Source of the DNA: Rahnella bruchi
GTDB taxonomy: Bacteria > Pseudomonadota > Gammaproteobacteria > Enterobacterales > Enterobacteriaceae
Direction: 5' to 3'
Length of the DNA: 64,000 nt
Assembly: GCF_003614975.1 (NCBI RefSeq)
Contig: NZ_QZWI01000001.1
Coordinates: 186,001-250,000, forward strand
Both the position numbers and the translations under genes were made by a program. This document shows positions 38,883-51,690 of the stretch, in pieces. How positions within the stretch are numbered: position 1 is the first letter of the stretch; every line of letters starts with the position of its first letter. A model generated the notes under the pieces. That model had not been told where the DNA came from and searched no databases. It saw only the letters and a list, made by a program, of their open reading frames with translations.

Positions 38883-39179
38883 TTATTCTTTCGGAGTAGC
38901 ATTCTCTACACGACTTTTCAATTTCTGTCCCGGACGGAAAGTCACCACACGACGCGCCGTGATCGGAATATCTTCGCCGGTTTTCGGGTTACGTCCCGGA
39001 CGTTGGTTTTTGTCACGCAGATCAAAATTGCCAAAGCCAGACAGTTTAACTTGCTCGCCATTTTCCAAAGCACGACGTACTTCTTCGAAAAATATCTCAA
39101 CAAGATCTTTGGCATCCCGTTTGCTCAGCCCGAGCTTCTCAAACAGGTGTTCTGACATTTCAGCTTTAGTAAGCGCCAT
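38883..39179 (-). CDS. ihfA: IHF alpha subunit
   Basis: DNA-bending nucleoid protein subunit that pairs with IhfB. The 98-residue protein has the DNABII signature [21 protein letters not shown], including the intercalating Pro in RNPKTGE. The start is 4 bases after the pheT stop, so it is part of the pheM-pheS-pheT-ihfA operon. Confidence 0.98.
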   Translation of the reverse strand: MALTKAEMSEHLFEKLGLSKRDAKDLVEIFFEEVRRALENGEQVKLSGFGNFDLRDKNQRPGRNPKTGEDIPITARRVVTFRPGQKLKSRVENATPKE

Positions 39180-39183
39180 AGGT

Positions 39184-41571
39184 TCAATCCCTCAAGGATG
39201 CTTGGAATCGCTGTTTTAGAGCCTCTACACATTTTGCAACGGTAGCGGCGATCTCCTCTTCTTCCAGTGTACGGCCGGTATCCTGCAACACCAGACTGAT
39301 AGCCAGGCTCTTGTAACCTTCAGCTACGCCCTTGCCACGGTACACATCAAACAAGTTTACGCCAACTACCTGATTTGCGCCAACTTTCTTGCACTCTGCC
39401 AAAATATCGTCTGCGGGCACGTTTTCGGCCACTACAACAGCGATGTCACGACGGTTCGCCGGGAAGCGAGAAATCTCTTTCGCATCAGGCAGTACGCGGT
39501 CTGCGACCTTATTCCATAAGAGTTCGAACACCACGGTACGACCATTAAGATCGAGTTTACGTTCCAGCTCAGGGTGGACTACACCAATGAAACCAATACG
39601 TTCGCCGTGTAAATAAATCGCTGCGCTCTGTCCAGGATGCAACGCAGGATTTGCTTCAACCTTGAACTGTACGTCGTTCATTTTGCCGGTAAGCTCAAGA
39701 ATAGCCTCAAGATCACCTTTCAAATCGTAGTAGTCAACTGACTGGCGCGCCAGATCCCAATGCTCTTCATTTTTCGTGCCGGAGATCACACCTGACAGCA
39801 TGACGTCCTGACGGATACCCAAATCAGCTTGTGTATCAGGTACAAAGCGCAGGCCGCTCTCGAATAAACGCACACGACTTTGCTGACGATTTTGGTTATT
39901 TACGACTGCAGTCAGCAGGCCGGACCACAGAGAAAGGCGCATCGCGGACATTTCTACGGAGATCGGGCTTGGCAAAATCAGCGCTTCTTCACCCGGATGC
40001 AGCAGAGCCTGAACTTTTGGATCCACAAAACTGTAGGTGATTGCTTCCTGGAAACCGCGGTCAACCAGCAGATTTTTCACACGTTTCAGCGACAAATTCG
40101 CTTCATGATGCTTCGTCATCACCAGACTGGCTTTCACTGGCACATCAGGGATGTTGTTATAGCCGTAAACGCGCGCAACTTCTTCCACCAGATCTTCTTC
40201 AATCTGCATGTCGAAACGCCAGCTTGGCGCCACAGCCACCCAATGATCGCCATTGTGCTTAACCTGGCAGCCCAGACGGGTCAGGATATCCGTCACCTGT
40301 ACGTCTTCGACGTGATGACCAATCAGGCGATCGAGTTTTTCACGGCGCAAAGTGATGGTCGCCGCTTTCGGCAGATGCTCTTCTGAAGTCGCGTTGATAA
40401 CCGGACCGGCTTCACCACCACAGATGCTCAACAGCAAAGCAGTTGCGCGTTCGATTGCTTTAAATTGCAGCTCGGGATCCACACCACGTTCATAGCGGTG
40501 AGAAGCATCCGTATGCAGGCCCTGACGGCGTGCACGTCCCGTGATCGAAAGCGGAGCGAAGAACGCAGACTCCAGGAGGACATCCTGCGTCTCATCGTTC
40601 ACACCGGAATGTTCACCACCAAAGATACCGGCCATAACCAGCGCTTTTTCATGGTCTGCAATGACCAGCGTATCTTCCGCCAGTTTTGCCGTGGTCCCAT
40701 CGAGCAGGGTCAGGGCTTCGTCTTTTTGCGCCATGCGCACAACGATGCCACCGCTGATGCGATTCAGATCGAATGCGTGCATTGGCTGACCGAGTTCCAA
40801 CAATACGAAGTTGGTGATATCGACAACGGCGTCGATAGAGCGGATCCCGCAGCGGCGCAGTTTTTCACGCATCCATAATGGCGTGGTGGCCTTAACGTTA
40901 ATGCCTTTAATGACACGACCCAGATAACGCGGACACGCCTGGGGAGCCTGCACATCAATAGCAATCGTAGTGTCAACGGTGGCTTTGACCGGATTGATCT
41001 CAGGCTCAACCAGCGGCAATTGGTTAATCACCGCAACATCACGCGCCACGCCCAGAATACCCAGACAGTCCGCACGGTTTGGCGTCACACTGATTTCGAT
41101 AATGGTGTCATCGAGTTTCAGGAATTCACGGATATCGGTGCCAACCGGTGCATCCAGCGGCAGTTCAATGATGCCGTCATGATCTTCGGAAATACCCAGC
41201 TCGGAGAACGAACACAGCATGCCTTCTGAAGGCTCGCCACGCAGTTTGGCGGCTTTGATTTTGAAATCACCCGGCAATACGGCGCCCACAGTCGCGACTG
41301 CAACTTTAAGGCCCTGACGGCAGTTGGGTGCGCCACAAACGATGTCCAGCAGGCGATCGCCGCCGACATTCACTTTAGTCACACGCAGTTTGTCTGCGTT
41401 AGGGTGCTGACCACATTCGACAACTTCACCGACTACCACGCCATTGAATGCGCCGGAAACCGGATCCACGCCATCGACTTCGAGGCCGGCCATGGTGATT
41501 TGGTCTGATAATGCTTCGCTGCTGATGGCTGGGTTTACCCACTCACGCAACCAGAGTTCACTGAATTTCAT
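39184..41571 (-). CDS. pheT: Phenylalanyl-tRNA synthetase beta subunit
   Basis: Beta chain of the alpha2-beta2 enzyme. The 795-residue protein has the EMAP/tRNA-binding domain (about 39-148), B3/B4 editing domain (about 200-400), B5 domain, and C-terminal ferredoxin-fold anticodon-binding domain ([14 protein letters not shown]-like segment near 705). Length equals E. coli PheT. It follows pheS by 14 bases. Confidence 0.97.
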   Translation of the reverse strand: MKFSELWLREWVNPAISSEALSDQITMAGLEVDGVDPVSGAFNGVVVGEVVECGQHPNADKLRVTKVNVGGDRLLDIVCGAPNCRQGLKVAVATVGAVLPGDFKIKAAKLRGEPSEGMLCSFSELGISEDHDGIIELPLDAPVGTDIREFLKLDDTIIEISVTPNRADCLGILGVARDVAVINQLPLVEPEINPVKATVDTTIAIDVQAPQACPRYLGRVIKGINVKATTPLWMREKLRRCGIRSIDAVVDITNFVLLELGQPMHAFDLNRISGGIVVRMAQKDEALTLLDGTTAKLAEDTLVIADHEKALVMAGIFGGEHSGVNDETQDVLLESAFFAPLSITGRARRQGLHTDASHRYERGVDPELQFKAIERATALLLSICGGEAGPVINATSEEHLPKAATITLRREKLDRLIGHHVEDVQVTDILTRLGCQVKHNGDHWVAVAPSWRFDMQIEEDLVEEVARVYGYNNIPDVPVKASLVMTKHHEANLSLKRVKNLLVDRGFQEAITYSFVDPKVQALLHPGEEALILPSPISVEMSAMRLSLWSGLLTAVVNNQNRQQSRVRLFESGLRFVPDTQADLGIRQDVMLSGVISGTKNEEHWDLARQSVDYYDLKGDLEAILELTGKMNDVQFKVEANPALHPGQSAAIYLHGERIGFIGVVHPELERKLDLNGRTVVFELLWNKVADRVLPDAKEISRFPANRRDIAVVVAENVPADDILAECKKVGANQVVGVNLFDVYRGKGVAEGYKSLAISLVLQDTGRTLEEEEIAATVAKCVEALKQRFQASLRD

Positions 41572-41585
41572 GTGATATTCCCGCC

Positions 41586-42701
<1,116 letters not shown>

Positions 42702-42743
42702 CTACTTTTCGTTTCTTCTCTTACGCGCGAAAGCCTTCCTGAG

Positions 42744-42788
42744 TCAGGCGCTAAAGTAAAAAAAGAAACGGAAAATAGCAGCATTCAT
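42744..42788 (-). CDS. pheM: PheM leader peptide
   Basis: A 14-residue peptide MNAAIFRFFFYFSA, nearly identical to E. coli PheM (which ends FST). Five of the 14 codons are for Phe, three of them consecutive. Ribosome stalling here when charged tRNA-Phe is scarce prevents the downstream attenuator from forming. It is the first element of the pheM-pheS-pheT-ihfA operon. Confidence 0.95.
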   Translation of the reverse strand: MNAAIFRFFFYFSA

Positions 42789-42894
42789 GCTTGCGTTACC
42801 TTATCAGTTGTAAATTTTGTGCTGATGTTCTGACGAAATGCTTCGTATCAGATCAGGGGTATTAAACAACGAAACAGAATGTTTTTAAACACAA

Positions 42895-42924
42895 AATATA
42901 AAAGAGGGAGCAAGCTCCCTCTTT
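42895..42924 (-). terminator. Intrinsic terminator of rplT
   Basis: AAAGAGGGAGC-TT-GCTCCCTCTTT stem with a TTTATATTTT tail on the minus strand, 9 bases past rplT. Some transcription may continue into the phe operon. Confidence 0.85.
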
Positions 42925-42932
42925 CACCTGAC

Positions 42933-43304
<372 letters not shown>

Positions 43305-43331
43305 TTATATTCTAGATGAAAAAAAGTGTAT

Positions 43332-43529
43332 TTATGCGTACGGCAGACATGCAGAGACCAGACCCAAATCGTTCTTGGATACCAGGCCTTTTGGACGCAA
43401 GTGACGTTTACGCTTAGTAGCTTTTTTGGTCAGAATATGACGCAGGTTTGCGTGCTTACGCTTAAAACCACCGTTGGCGGTTTTTTTGAAGCGTTTAGCG
43501 GCGCCGCGTACTGTTTTGATCTTTGGCAT
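43332..43529 (-). CDS. rpmI: 50S ribosomal protein L35
   Basis: 65-residue basic ribosomal protein starting [14 protein letters not shown], which matches the family exactly; the in-frame ATG four codons upstream is not used in relatives. It lies 95 bases after infC, a gap in which the E. coli L20-binding pseudoknot is formed in part. Confidence 0.98.
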   Translation of the reverse strand: MPKIKTVRGAAKRFKKTANGGFKRKHANLRHILTKKATKRKRHLRPKGLVSKNDLGLVSACLPYA

Positions 43530-43624
43530 TTTAAATTCCACTTCGCATTGTTATTAACATGAATCAGAAAGGCGAATCCAGCATACGCGGTGCAAGCACC
43601 GCGCAGCAGGATTACTTGGAAGCC

Positions 43625-44179
<555 letters not shown>

Positions 44180-46108
44180 TTATTCCTCCAGTTGATGAAG
44201 ACTTCTGCTGCGGATTTCCGCCAGCAGTTTGTCAACGACTTCGCTAACATCCATGCTTCCTAAGTCTTTGCCGCGGCGGGTACGAACAGCAACTTTGCCT
44301 GCTTCGACCTCTTTATCGCCACAAACTAACATGTAAGGAACACGGCGTAGCGTGTGTTCGCGAATTTTAAAGCCAATCTTCTCATTTCTCAAGTCGGCTT
44401 TAACGCGAATGCCTGCATCTTGCAGTTTTTTAGTTAATTCTTCGACATAGGTAGCTTGTGCATCAGTGATATTCATAATCACTACCTGAACCGGGGCCAT
44501 CCATGTTGGGAAGAAGCCAGCGTATTCTTCAGTCAGAATACCTATGAAACGCTCCATTGAACCCAGGATAGCACGGTGAATCATTACCGGGACCTGACGG
44601 TCGTTGCTTTCGCCAATATAAGAGGCATTCAAGCGACCAGGTAATGAAAAGTCGAGCTGCACGGTACCACACTGCCACGCACGATCCAAACAATCATGCA
44701 AGGTAAATTCAATTTTCGGACCGTAGAACGCGCCTTCACCTGGCTGATATTCGAACGGAATGTCGTTTTCAGTCAGTGCAGCGGCCAGATCATCCTCAGC
44801 ACGAGTCCACATTTCGTCAGTACCAATGCGCTTCTCAGGACGGGTGGACAATTTCACCACAATCTTTTCAAAACCAAAAGTGCTGTACATGTCGTAAACC
44901 ATGCGGATACAGCTGTTCACTTCATCACGTACCTGCTCTTCTGTACAGAAGATGTGGGCATCGTCCTGAGTGAAGCCACGAACGCGCATCAGGCCATGCA
45001 ATGCACCTGACGGCTCATTACGGTGGCAGCTGCCGAATTCGGCCATACGCAGCGGCAGATCGCGGTAGGATTTCAGACCCTGGTTGAAGATCTGAACGTG
45101 ACCCGGGCAGTTCATCGGTTTGATGCAGTATTCACGGTTTTCAGAAGAAGTCGTGAACATCGCTTCTTTGTAGTTTTCCCAGTGGCCCGTTTTTTCCCAC
45201 AGCACGCGGTCCATCATGAACGGACCTTTTACTTCCTGATAGTCATATGACTTCAGTTTCATGCGTACAAAGGCTTCCAGCTCACGGAAAATAGTCCAGC
45301 CGTCGTTATGCCAGAACACCATACCTGGCGCTTCTTCCTGCATGTGGTACAGGTCGAGTTGCTTACCAATTTTACGGTGGTCACGTTTACCGGCTTCTTC
45401 CAGGCGCTGAATGTAGGCATTCAGCTGCTTTTTATCTGCCCATGCGGTGCCGTAGATGCGTTGCAGCATTTTGTTGTCGCTGTTACCACGCCAGTAAGCA
45501 CCGGAAGTTTTCTGCAGTTTGAAATGATGACAGAAACGCATATTGGGTACGTGCGGACCACGGCACATATCCACGTATTCTTCATGGTGGTACAAGCCCG
45601 GACGATCATCATGACTGATGTTTTCATCCAGAATGGCCACTTTGTATTCTTCTCCACGGCTTGCAAAGGTATCGCGCGCTTCCTGCCAGCTGACTTTCTT
45701 TTTGATAACGTCGTAATTCTTTTCAGCCAGTTCGTGCATGCGCTTTTCAAGCAGTTCGATGTCTTCCTGAGTCAATGTGCGATCTAAATCCACATCGTAG
45801 TAGAAGCCATTATCGATAACCGGGCCGATGGCCATTTTGGTGTCTGGCCACAGTTGTTTAATGGCATGACCCAAAAGGTGCGCACAGGAGTGACGCAGAA
45901 TTTCAAGACCGGCTTCGTCTTTAGCGGTGATGATCGCCAGTTGTGCATCGGTTTCAATCAAATCAGTTGCATCAACCAGTTCGCCGTTAACGCGACCCGC
46001 GATGCAGGCTTTCGCCAGACCAGGACCGATATCAAGCGCAACATCAAGAGGAGAAACGGGGCGATCAAAAACGCGCTGGCTTCCATCAGGAAGAGTAATG
46101 ACAGGCAT
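44180..46108 (-). CDS. thrS: Threonyl-tRNA synthetase
   Basis: Class II synthetase of 642 residues, E. coli length. Domains: TGS (1-61), N2 editing domain with [10 protein letters not shown] (about 73), catalytic core with the Zn-site Cys in MNCPGH (near 334) and anticodon-binding domain (about 535-642). AAGGA precedes the ATG. It is the first gene of thrS-infC-rpmI-rplT and has a tRNA-like operator in its leader. Confidence 0.97.
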   Translation of the reverse strand: MPVITLPDGSQRVFDRPVSPLDVALDIGPGLAKACIAGRVNGELVDATDLIETDAQLAIITAKDEAGLEILRHSCAHLLGHAIKQLWPDTKMAIGPVIDNGFYYDVDLDRTLTQEDIELLEKRMHELAEKNYDVIKKKVSWQEARDTFASRGEEYKVAILDENISHDDRPGLYHHEEYVDMCRGPHVPNMRFCHHFKLQKTSGAYWRGNSDNKMLQRIYGTAWADKKQLNAYIQRLEEAGKRDHRKIGKQLDLYHMQEEAPGMVFWHNDGWTIFRELEAFVRMKLKSYDYQEVKGPFMMDRVLWEKTGHWENYKEAMFTTSSENREYCIKPMNCPGHVQIFNQGLKSYRDLPLRMAEFGSCHRNEPSGALHGLMRVRGFTQDDAHIFCTEEQVRDEVNSCIRMVYDMYSTFGFEKIVVKLSTRPEKRIGTDEMWTRAEDDLAAALTENDIPFEYQPGEGAFYGPKIEFTLHDCLDRAWQCGTVQLDFSLPGRLNASYIGESNDRQVPVMIHRAILGSMERFIGILTEEYAGFFPTWMAPVQVVIMNITDAQATYVEELTKKLQDAGIRVKADLRNEKIGFKIREHTLRRVPYMLVCGDKEVEAGKVAVRTRRGKDLGSMDVSEVVDKLLAEIRSRSLHQLEE

Positions 46109-46130
46109 GTTAATTCCTTAATCTACAGTG

Positions 46131-46151
46131 GTGCCCCACACGACAGAGCAC
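46131..46151 (-). promoter_or_regulatory. thrS translational operator: anticodon-arm mimic
   Basis: On the minus strand GTGCTCT and GGGGCAC pair over 7 positions (two G-U) around a 7-base loop GUCGUGU. The loop places U then CGU exactly like U33 and the anticodon of a tRNA-Thr. It ends 22 bases before the thrS ATG, just upstream of the ribosome site, as domain 2 of the E. coli operator does. A weaker similar hairpin (ACGTG loop) lies at 46231-46252 and may be the second ThrRS-binding domain. Confidence 0.65.
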
Positions 46152-46398
46152 ATCTAGAAAAATATTTGAGTGTAATTTCATGTAGTTATTCACGCTATTC
46201 AGCTTTACTTTGCCGAATATAGGCACCCAGGAATACATCACGTAATTGTATCGGGACGCGACGTGAAAACAGGCAACGAGTTTAACACCCGTAAAGTGCG
46301 AATTTCCAGCAACCTCTGTTGCTTAATAGGGATATTTTTCGTGTAATCCCCCACCGGCAAGATAAGGTATTCAGAGAAACATTGGATAAGGGAAGCAT

Positions 46399-47079
46399 AT
46401 GTCTGAAGTCAGGCTGTTATTTGAAGCAATAGGTTTAGGTTTGGTGGTACTCCTTCCGCTGGCAAACCCCCTGACAACAGTGGCACTGTTGCTCGGCCTT
46501 TCAGGGAAAATGACCACACAGGAAAGAAACCAGCAATCGCTGATGGCCTCTGTGTATGTCTTCATCATCATGATGGTGGCGTATTACGCCGGTCAGCTGG
46601 TCATGAACACGTTTGGAATTTCCATTCCCGGTCTGAGAATTGCGGGAGGGCTGATCGTGACCTTTATCGGTTTCAGGATGCTGTTTCCACAGCCACATGT
46701 GGAAGAGAGAGTGCTGATTGAGAATAAAACCGAGGAAATGAGGAAACAGGAATCGCCAAATATCGCCTTCGTTCCGCTGGCTATGCCAAGCACCGCGGGG
46801 CCGGGTACCATCGCGATGATCATCAGCAGCGCGGCTACCGTCAGAGATTCTGATTTCCCGCACTGGATAATTACTGTCGCACCGGTGATTATTTTCTTTT
46901 TGGTCGGGCTGATATTATGGATCACGCTGCGCAGCTCAGGGGCAATTATGCGCCTGGTCGGCAAGAGCGGGATTGAGGCGATTTCACGTCTGATGGGATT
47001 CTTGCTGGTGTGTATGGGAGTTCAGTTTGTGATTAACGGGATCCTGGAAATCATCAAGACATTGCCGCCAGCAGCCTGA
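46399..47079 (+). CDS. marC: MarC family inner-membrane protein
   Basis: Inner-membrane protein of the UPF0056/MarC family, function unknown; despite the name it is not shown to confer antibiotic resistance. The 226-residue protein has six hydrophobic segments and is very close to E. coli MarC ([40 protein letters not shown]). AGGGA precedes the ATG. It stands alone here, without marRAB nearby. Confidence 0.92.
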   Translation: MSEVRLLFEAIGLGLVVLLPLANPLTTVALLLGLSGKMTTQERNQQSLMASVYVFIIMMVAYYAGQLVMNTFGISIPGLRIAGGLIVTFIGFRMLFPQPHVEERVLIENKTEEMRKQESPNIAFVPLAMPSTAGPGTIAMIISSAATVRDSDFPHWIITVAPVIIFFLVGLILWITLRSSGAIMRLVGKSGIEAISRLMGFLLVCMGVQFVINGILEIIKTLPPAA

Positions 47080-47102
47080 GCTGCTGGCAGAAATCTTAAC
47101 GC

Positions 47103-47738
47103 TTATCGCATAGCAAGATAAGCGTTGTTCACTTTCCACAAATAACGTGGTGCCTGAGGTGCAGGATGGTTTTTCTGCACATGTTGGGAAAACTCAGCAG
47201 GCGTCATCAGATTAATCTTGGCGATCGCGTAAGTTTTATCTTTCGCAAAGGTTCTCAGTAATGCCCCTGCCCCGTTCACATAGGCCAATGTTGTCGCGTA
47301 ACGACGGGTTTCAGGGTTGTTGATGCCTGACAGTTGCTGTTGCAGGATACTCAGATACGCCGTTCCCAGATCAATGTTCACCGCCGGATTTTTCAAATCA
47401 CGTGGCGTAGGCTGACCGTAACGTCCTTTCATCCGGTAGGCATCGCGTCCTGCCGTTGAGGCCTTTAGCTGCATTAACCCAATCGCATTCGATTTGCTGA
47501 CAACGGTTGGGTTATATCCAGATTCGACCTGAATGATTGCTTTAACAAGTGTTTCGTCAACGCCGTAAGTATTTGCTGCCTGGTGAATAACCTCACCATA
47601 AGGCCCCGGATGCATTAATGAGGCATCGCGCTGAGGTGGCGGCGACGGATTCAAAAAATGCGTTGTTTGAACCGGTGTTTCTTTAGCGCAACCCGCCAGC
47701 AATAGCGCGGCCATCAAATAAAGAATGTTTGGTTTCAC
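47103..47738 (-). CDS. emtA: EmtA-like membrane-bound lytic transglycosylase
   Basis: Outer-membrane lipoprotein that cleaves peptidoglycan glycan strands with formation of anhydroMurNAc ends. The 211-residue protein has a lipobox LAGC (Cys17) and the SLT domain with catalytic Glu72 in QVESGYN and SNAIGLMQLKAS. A GTG start at 47738 with GAGAGA upstream is proposed, since it gives a normal lipoprotein signal; frames starting further upstream do not. The C-terminus NHPAPQAPRY matches E. coli EmtA. Convergent with marC. Confidence 0.88.
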   Translation of the reverse strand: MKPNILYLMAALLLAGCAKETPVQTTHFLNPSPPPQRDASLMHPGPYGEVIHQAANTYGVDETLVKAIIQVESGYNPTVVSKSNAIGLMQLKASTAGRDAYRMKGRYGQPTPRDLKNPAVNIDLGTAYLSILQQQLSGINNPETRRYATTLAYVNGAGALLRTFAKDKTYAIAKINLMTPAEFSQHVQKNHPAPQAPRYLWKVNNAYLAMR

Positions 47739-48060
47739 GTTATCTCTCTCGCGACTGGGACGAGATGTAGCATATACATCTTCTTTCCACACCTGAATAT
47801 ATTTTTAGTCTATTATTATTATTGTTTTGTTAAACAAGGGGGTTAGGAACATGTCGATAAGACAATTCTGTATATAAAACCTCTTTCGTGTCACATATTC
47901 TGAAAATAACAGATTCATTGATTACGCTCTCGGTTCGCCAACGTCGTAAATTGCAGAAATTAAGATCATTATCTGATTCAGCCGTGCGCCGGATCGGGTT
48001 TTTAAAGCAGAGAAAACGCTAACTTAATGAATTATCGGGCCAGTCAGAAGGGGTAATACC

Positions 48061-48930
48061 ATGTGGCAAGCCGTCAATCGTTTGTTGAGTGAACACCTTG
48101 GCAGTGCTGAAATCCGCGAACGTGTTGAACTGCCGGGAGGTGAAATTCATCCGGCATGGCGGCTGAGCTATGGTGACAGGGATGTGTTTGTGAAATGCAA
48201 TGCGCGCGAAATGCTGCCTATTTTTGCCGCAGAAGCCGATCAGCTTGCTCTCCTTGCTCGCAGCCAGACCGTCCGGGTACCGGAAGTTTACGGAGTGGGA
48301 AGTGACCGTGATTACAGCTTTCTTCTGCTCGAATATATCCCGCAAAAACCGCTGGATACGCACAATGCGTATATTTTAGGGCAACAACTCGCCGCTTTGC
48401 ACCAATGGAGTGAACAGCTGCAATTTGGTCTTGATTTCGATAATGAGCTGGCTACGCTTCCTCAACCCAATAGCTGGCAACGGCGTTGGGCCACGTTTTT
48501 CTCAGAGCAGCGGATTGGCTGGCAGCTACAGCTGGCGGCAGAAAAAGGCATGACGTTCGGTAATATAGAAGATATCACCGCAATGGTCTTTGCGCGTTTA
48601 CAGAATCATCAGCCACAGCCGTCTTTATTGCACGGCGATTTATGGCCGCATAACTGCGGGTTGTCAGATAACGGCCCGGTTATTTTTGACCCGGCTTGTT
48701 ACTGGGGCGACCGGGAATGCGATCTCGCCATGTTGCCGTTGTATCCCAATGTTCCGCCTCAGTTATACGACGGCTATCAGAGTAAAACGCCGTTGCCTGA
48801 GGACTTCATTTCCAGACAACCTCTCTACCAGTTATATTATCTGCTTAACCGCAGTAATTTATTCGGTGGTCAGCATCTGGTGGTTGCTCAACGTGCGGTT
48901 GAGAGGCTGTTACACGATGACATCAATTAA
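48061..48930 (+). CDS. yniA: Fructosamine kinase family protein (YniA)
   Basis: Aminoglycoside-phosphotransferase-fold kinase of the fructosamine-3-kinase family, thought to act in removal of early glycation products. The 289-residue protein has the APH loop LLHGDLWPHNCG (about 187-198) and metal-binding FDPACYWGDRE. Length and sequence agree with E. coli YniA (286). The substrate is inferred from the family. Confidence 0.9.
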   Translation: MWQAVNRLLSEHLGSAEIRERVELPGGEIHPAWRLSYGDRDVFVKCNAREMLPIFAAEADQLALLARSQTVRVPEVYGVGSDRDYSFLLLEYIPQKPLDTHNAYILGQQLAALHQWSEQLQFGLDFDNELATLPQPNSWQRRWATFFSEQRIGWQLQLAAEKGMTFGNIEDITAMVFARLQNHQPQPSLLHGDLWPHNCGLSDNGPVIFDPACYWGDRECDLAMLPLYPNVPPQLYDGYQSKTPLPEDFISRQPLYQLYYLLNRSNLFGGQHLVVAQRAVERLLHDDIN

Positions 48931-48956
48931 CGCCTTACTCTTTTTGTAGCGCCCAA

Positions 48957-48994
48957 AAATAAGGCCTGAATACGCGAATATTCAGGCCTTATTT
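48957..48994. terminator. Bidirectional terminator between yniA and yniB
   Basis: AATAAGGCCTGAATA and TATTCAGGCCTTATT form a 15-bp perfect stem with a 5-base loop; serves both convergent genes. Confidence 0.9.
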
Positions 48995-49059
48995 ATATCG
49001 CTACCTTCGTTCAACAACATATCGCTCAACAACGAAATGTTATGAATATGTTGTCACGA

Positions 49060-49611
49060 TTATCCGGCGATTAAACCTAATAATTTCAAAACGAAATATC
49101 CGATAACAGCAATAATGATCGGCAAAATATACAACGGGAAATACTGCACCAAAATGGTGTGCCGTGGTATCACGATGCGCTCTTCAATCTGCGGACGGGT
49201 CCGTCCCTCCGCACCTTTCGCCTGCTCAAGGATCAGCTGGTCCTGGATCCCTTCGCGAACATGTTTCACCTGACGGGACATTCTTGCGCCGGAAGCCTGA
49301 AGTGCCAGCCCCACAAAAATCAGCCAGTAGATGATGAAGAACATGATATTCGCGGTAGTCACACCTTGCCCAAGTGACGGCACCGGCGAGTTGTACCAAA
49401 AAACGTTCAAAAATGTAGTGTTAAACTTAATCATATCAACCATCACGTGGACAAAATCCAGCATAACGGCATTGATGCCCTGCTCAGTTTTAGTATGCTC
49501 ATTGATAAAGGTTAGCAATGAGATCAGCGTTGAAAGCAGCGCAGGGATAAAAATAATCCATCCTGCAATCCGTTTAATCACTGCCACACGTCCGGCCTGT
49601 TGGTACGTCAT
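49060..49611 (-). CDS. yniB: YniB family inner-membrane protein
   Basis: Inner-membrane protein of unknown function, 183 residues (E. coli 178). Hydrophobic segments lie near 15-35, 85-105 and 155-180. The conserved signature segments WYNSPVPS and GARMSRQVKHVREG match E. coli YniB. Located between yniA and hxpB as in E. coli. Confidence 0.9.
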   Translation of the reverse strand: MTYQQAGRVAVIKRIAGWIIFIPALLSTLISLLTFINEHTKTEQGINAVMLDFVHVMVDMIKFNTTFLNVFWYNSPVPSLGQGVTTANIMFFIIYWLIFVGLALQASGARMSRQVKHVREGIQDQLILEQAKGAEGRTRPQIEERIVIPRHTILVQYFPLYILPIIIAVIGYFVLKLLGLIAG

Positions 49612-49802
49612 GAATTCCCCTTGTTAGGATACCTTAAGCAACAGCTAAGTTTACCCACAGAAAGGTTTTCCCGCCCAATGTTTTAATCAGTTAGGCCCTC
49701 TTCAGTGCGAGCAGCTAAGTCATTTCTCCGCACAACAGATTTCATCCGCACGAAAGCCAATGGTAAAGTGAAGGCCTATTCACTGTTAGGGAGTCCGCTT
49801 TC

Positions 49803-50468
49803 ATGGCTTATGTCCGCCCTGTTAATGCAGCAATTTTCGATATGGATGGTCTGTTAATTGATTCTGAACGGTTGTGGGTTCAGGCAGAACTGGACGTTTT
49901 CAGCAGCCTTGGCGTCGATATCTCTCAGCGACATTTGCTGCCGGATACCCTGGGGCTACGCATCGACCAGGTCGTCAGAATGTGGTATCAGGTGCTGCCA
50001 TGGCAAGGGCCTGACCAGGCGGAGGTGGCTTCGATGATCATCGCCCGCACCATTGAGCTGGTGGAACAGACCCGGCCATTATTACCCGGCGTTAATCACG
50101 CGCTTGAATTGTGTCGTGATCAGGGGCTGAAGATTGGCCTGGCCTCCGCGTCACCATTATTCATGCTCGATACCGTGCTGGAAATGTTCAATCTGCAATC
50201 CTATTTCCAGGTACGTGTTTCTGCCGAGAAACTGCCCTACAGCAAACCGCATCCGGAAGTATATCTGCTGGCAGCCGGTGAGTTAGCGGTCGACCCGCTG
50301 AACTGCGTCACTCTGGAAGACTCCTTTAATGGCATGATTGCGACGAAAGCTGCGCGTATGCGCTCTGTGGTCGTACCGGATAAGGAATACTTCGCAGATC
50401 CGCGCTGGGCACTGGCGGATATCAAACTTTCCTCGCTGGAAGAGCTTATCCCGGCACATATCCTGTAA
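49803..50468 (+). CDS. hxpB: HxpB (YniC), hexitol/2-deoxyglucose-6-phosphate phosphatase
   Basis: HAD-superfamily phosphatase of 221 residues (E. coli 222). Motif I is IFDMDGLLID (nucleophile Asp13, acid Asp15), motif II LASAS, motif III Lys in KPHPE, motif IV LEDSFNG. E. coli enzyme dephosphorylates 2-deoxyglucose 6-phosphate and several hexitol phosphates. AGGGAG precedes the ATG. Confidence 0.92.
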   Translation: MAYVRPVNAAIFDMDGLLIDSERLWVQAELDVFSSLGVDISQRHLLPDTLGLRIDQVVRMWYQVLPWQGPDQAEVASMIIARTIELVEQTRPLLPGVNHALELCRDQGLKIGLASASPLFMLDTVLEMFNLQSYFQVRVSAEKLPYSKPHPEVYLLAAGELAVDPLNCVTLEDSFNGMIATKAARMRSVVVPDKEYFADPRWALADIKLSSLEELIPAHIL

Positions 50469-50609
50469 TTCTGTTGCGCAGCCGCGCCCTGCTGCTGCGC
50501 ATTCCACTTTCTTTGTTCTTCATTACCCGCTTTTCTGCCCCCTTTAAGCCTGACCAGAGTTCCCCAGATTGAATTTAATTTCGCAAACCTTGAGCTGACT
50601 CATGAAATA

Positions 50610-50628
50610 AATAAAACGATATTTCATT
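50610..50628 (+). promoter_or_regulatory. KdgR box upstream of kduI
   Basis: AATAAAAC-GAT-ATTTCATT is an inverted repeat that fits the KdgR pattern AATRAAAY-N3-RTTTYATT throughout. It lies 150 bases before kduI; the region between contains no frame or terminator. The kdgR gene itself is at 54815. The rest of the hxpB-kduI gap (50469-50609) shows nothing clear. Confidence 0.65.
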
Positions 50629-50777
50629 TTTATTGAATTCGCATGCCAATGAACCTATTCTTTCTGCAACAAGGACGAGCCGGGAGCTCTCCTGCTTCTG
50701 TACGCTGTCACTGCCACGCAACGGTCAGACTCGCCCGGTAAGTCCTCCTTCATCGCTATCCTACGAGAGGCACCGAC

Positions 50778-51614
50778 ATGCAAGTTCGTCAAAGCATTCA
50801 CAGCGACCACGCAAAAACACTTGATACCGCTGAATTACGCCGCGAATTTCTCATCGAGAAAATCTTTGAAAAAAATGCCTACACCATGACCTACAGCCAT
50901 ATTGACCGCATCATTGTCGGCGGCGTCATGCCTGCTGAGAAAACGGTTTCCGTAGGGGATGAAGTCGGTAAGCAACTGGGTGTGAGCTATTTTCTCGAGC
51001 GCCGCGAGCTTGGTGTAATCAACATCGGTGGTCCGGGACTTATCGTGGTTGATGGTACAACCTATGAAATCGGCCATGAAGAAGCGTTGTATGTCGGCAA
51101 AGGGGCAAAAAATGTCGAGTTCAGCAGCGTTGATGCAGCGAAGCCTGCCAAGTTTTACTACAACAGCGCCCCGGCCCACACCACTTTCCCAAACAAGAAA
51201 ATCACGCTGGCGGAAGCTTCACCACAAACTATCGGCGATGCAGCAACCAGCAACCGTCGCACTATCAATAAATTTATCGTGCCTGACGTACTGGAAACCT
51301 GCCAGCTGACCATGGGGCTGACCAAACTCGAGGAAGGCAGCCTGTGGAATACCATGCCTTGCCACACCCACGAGCGCCGTATGGAAGTCTATTTCTACTT
51401 CAACATGGAAGCGGAAACCGCGGTATTCCATATGATGGGGAAACCGCAAGAAACCCGTCATCTATTAGTCCATAACGAGCAGGCGGTGATCTCACCAAGC
51501 TGGTCGATTCACTCTGGTGTGGGTACCAAAAACTACACCTTTATATGGGGTATGGTCGGGGAAAATCAGGTATTCGACGACATGGATCACGTCAAGGTCA
51601 GCGAACTGCGCTAA
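50778..51614 (+). CDS. kduI: KduI, 5-keto-4-deoxyuronate isomerase
   Basis: Isomerises 4-deoxy-L-threo-5-hexosulose uronate to 3-deoxy-D-glycero-2,5-hexodiulosonate in pectin and hexuronate breakdown. The 278-residue cupin protein equals the family length and has the Zn-site region [16 protein letters not shown]. First gene of kduID. Confidence 0.96.
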   Translation: MQVRQSIHSDHAKTLDTAELRREFLIEKIFEKNAYTMTYSHIDRIIVGGVMPAEKTVSVGDEVGKQLGVSYFLERRELGVINIGGPGLIVVDGTTYEIGHEEALYVGKGAKNVEFSSVDAAKPAKFYYNSAPAHTTFPNKKITLAEASPQTIGDAATSNRRTINKFIVPDVLETCQLTMGLTKLEEGSLWNTMPCHTHERRMEVYFYFNMEAETAVFHMMGKPQETRHLLVHNEQAVISPSWSIHSGVGTKNYTFIWGMVGENQVFDDMDHVKVSELR

Positions 51615-51620
51615 CTCTCT

Positions 51621-51644
51621 GGCTCTGCCGCCGCAGGCAGAGCC
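51621..51644 (+). other. Hairpin between kduI and kduD
   Basis: GGCTCTGC and GCAGAGCC form an 8-bp perfect stem with an 8-base loop, followed by ACTTAATTTTTA. It may partly stop transcription or protect the kduI mRNA end, giving unequal expression of the two genes. Confidence 0.5.
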
Positions 51645-51690
51645 ACTTAATTTTTATGGCGAACGTGCCGTTGCAAAAGAGACTCTGAAT

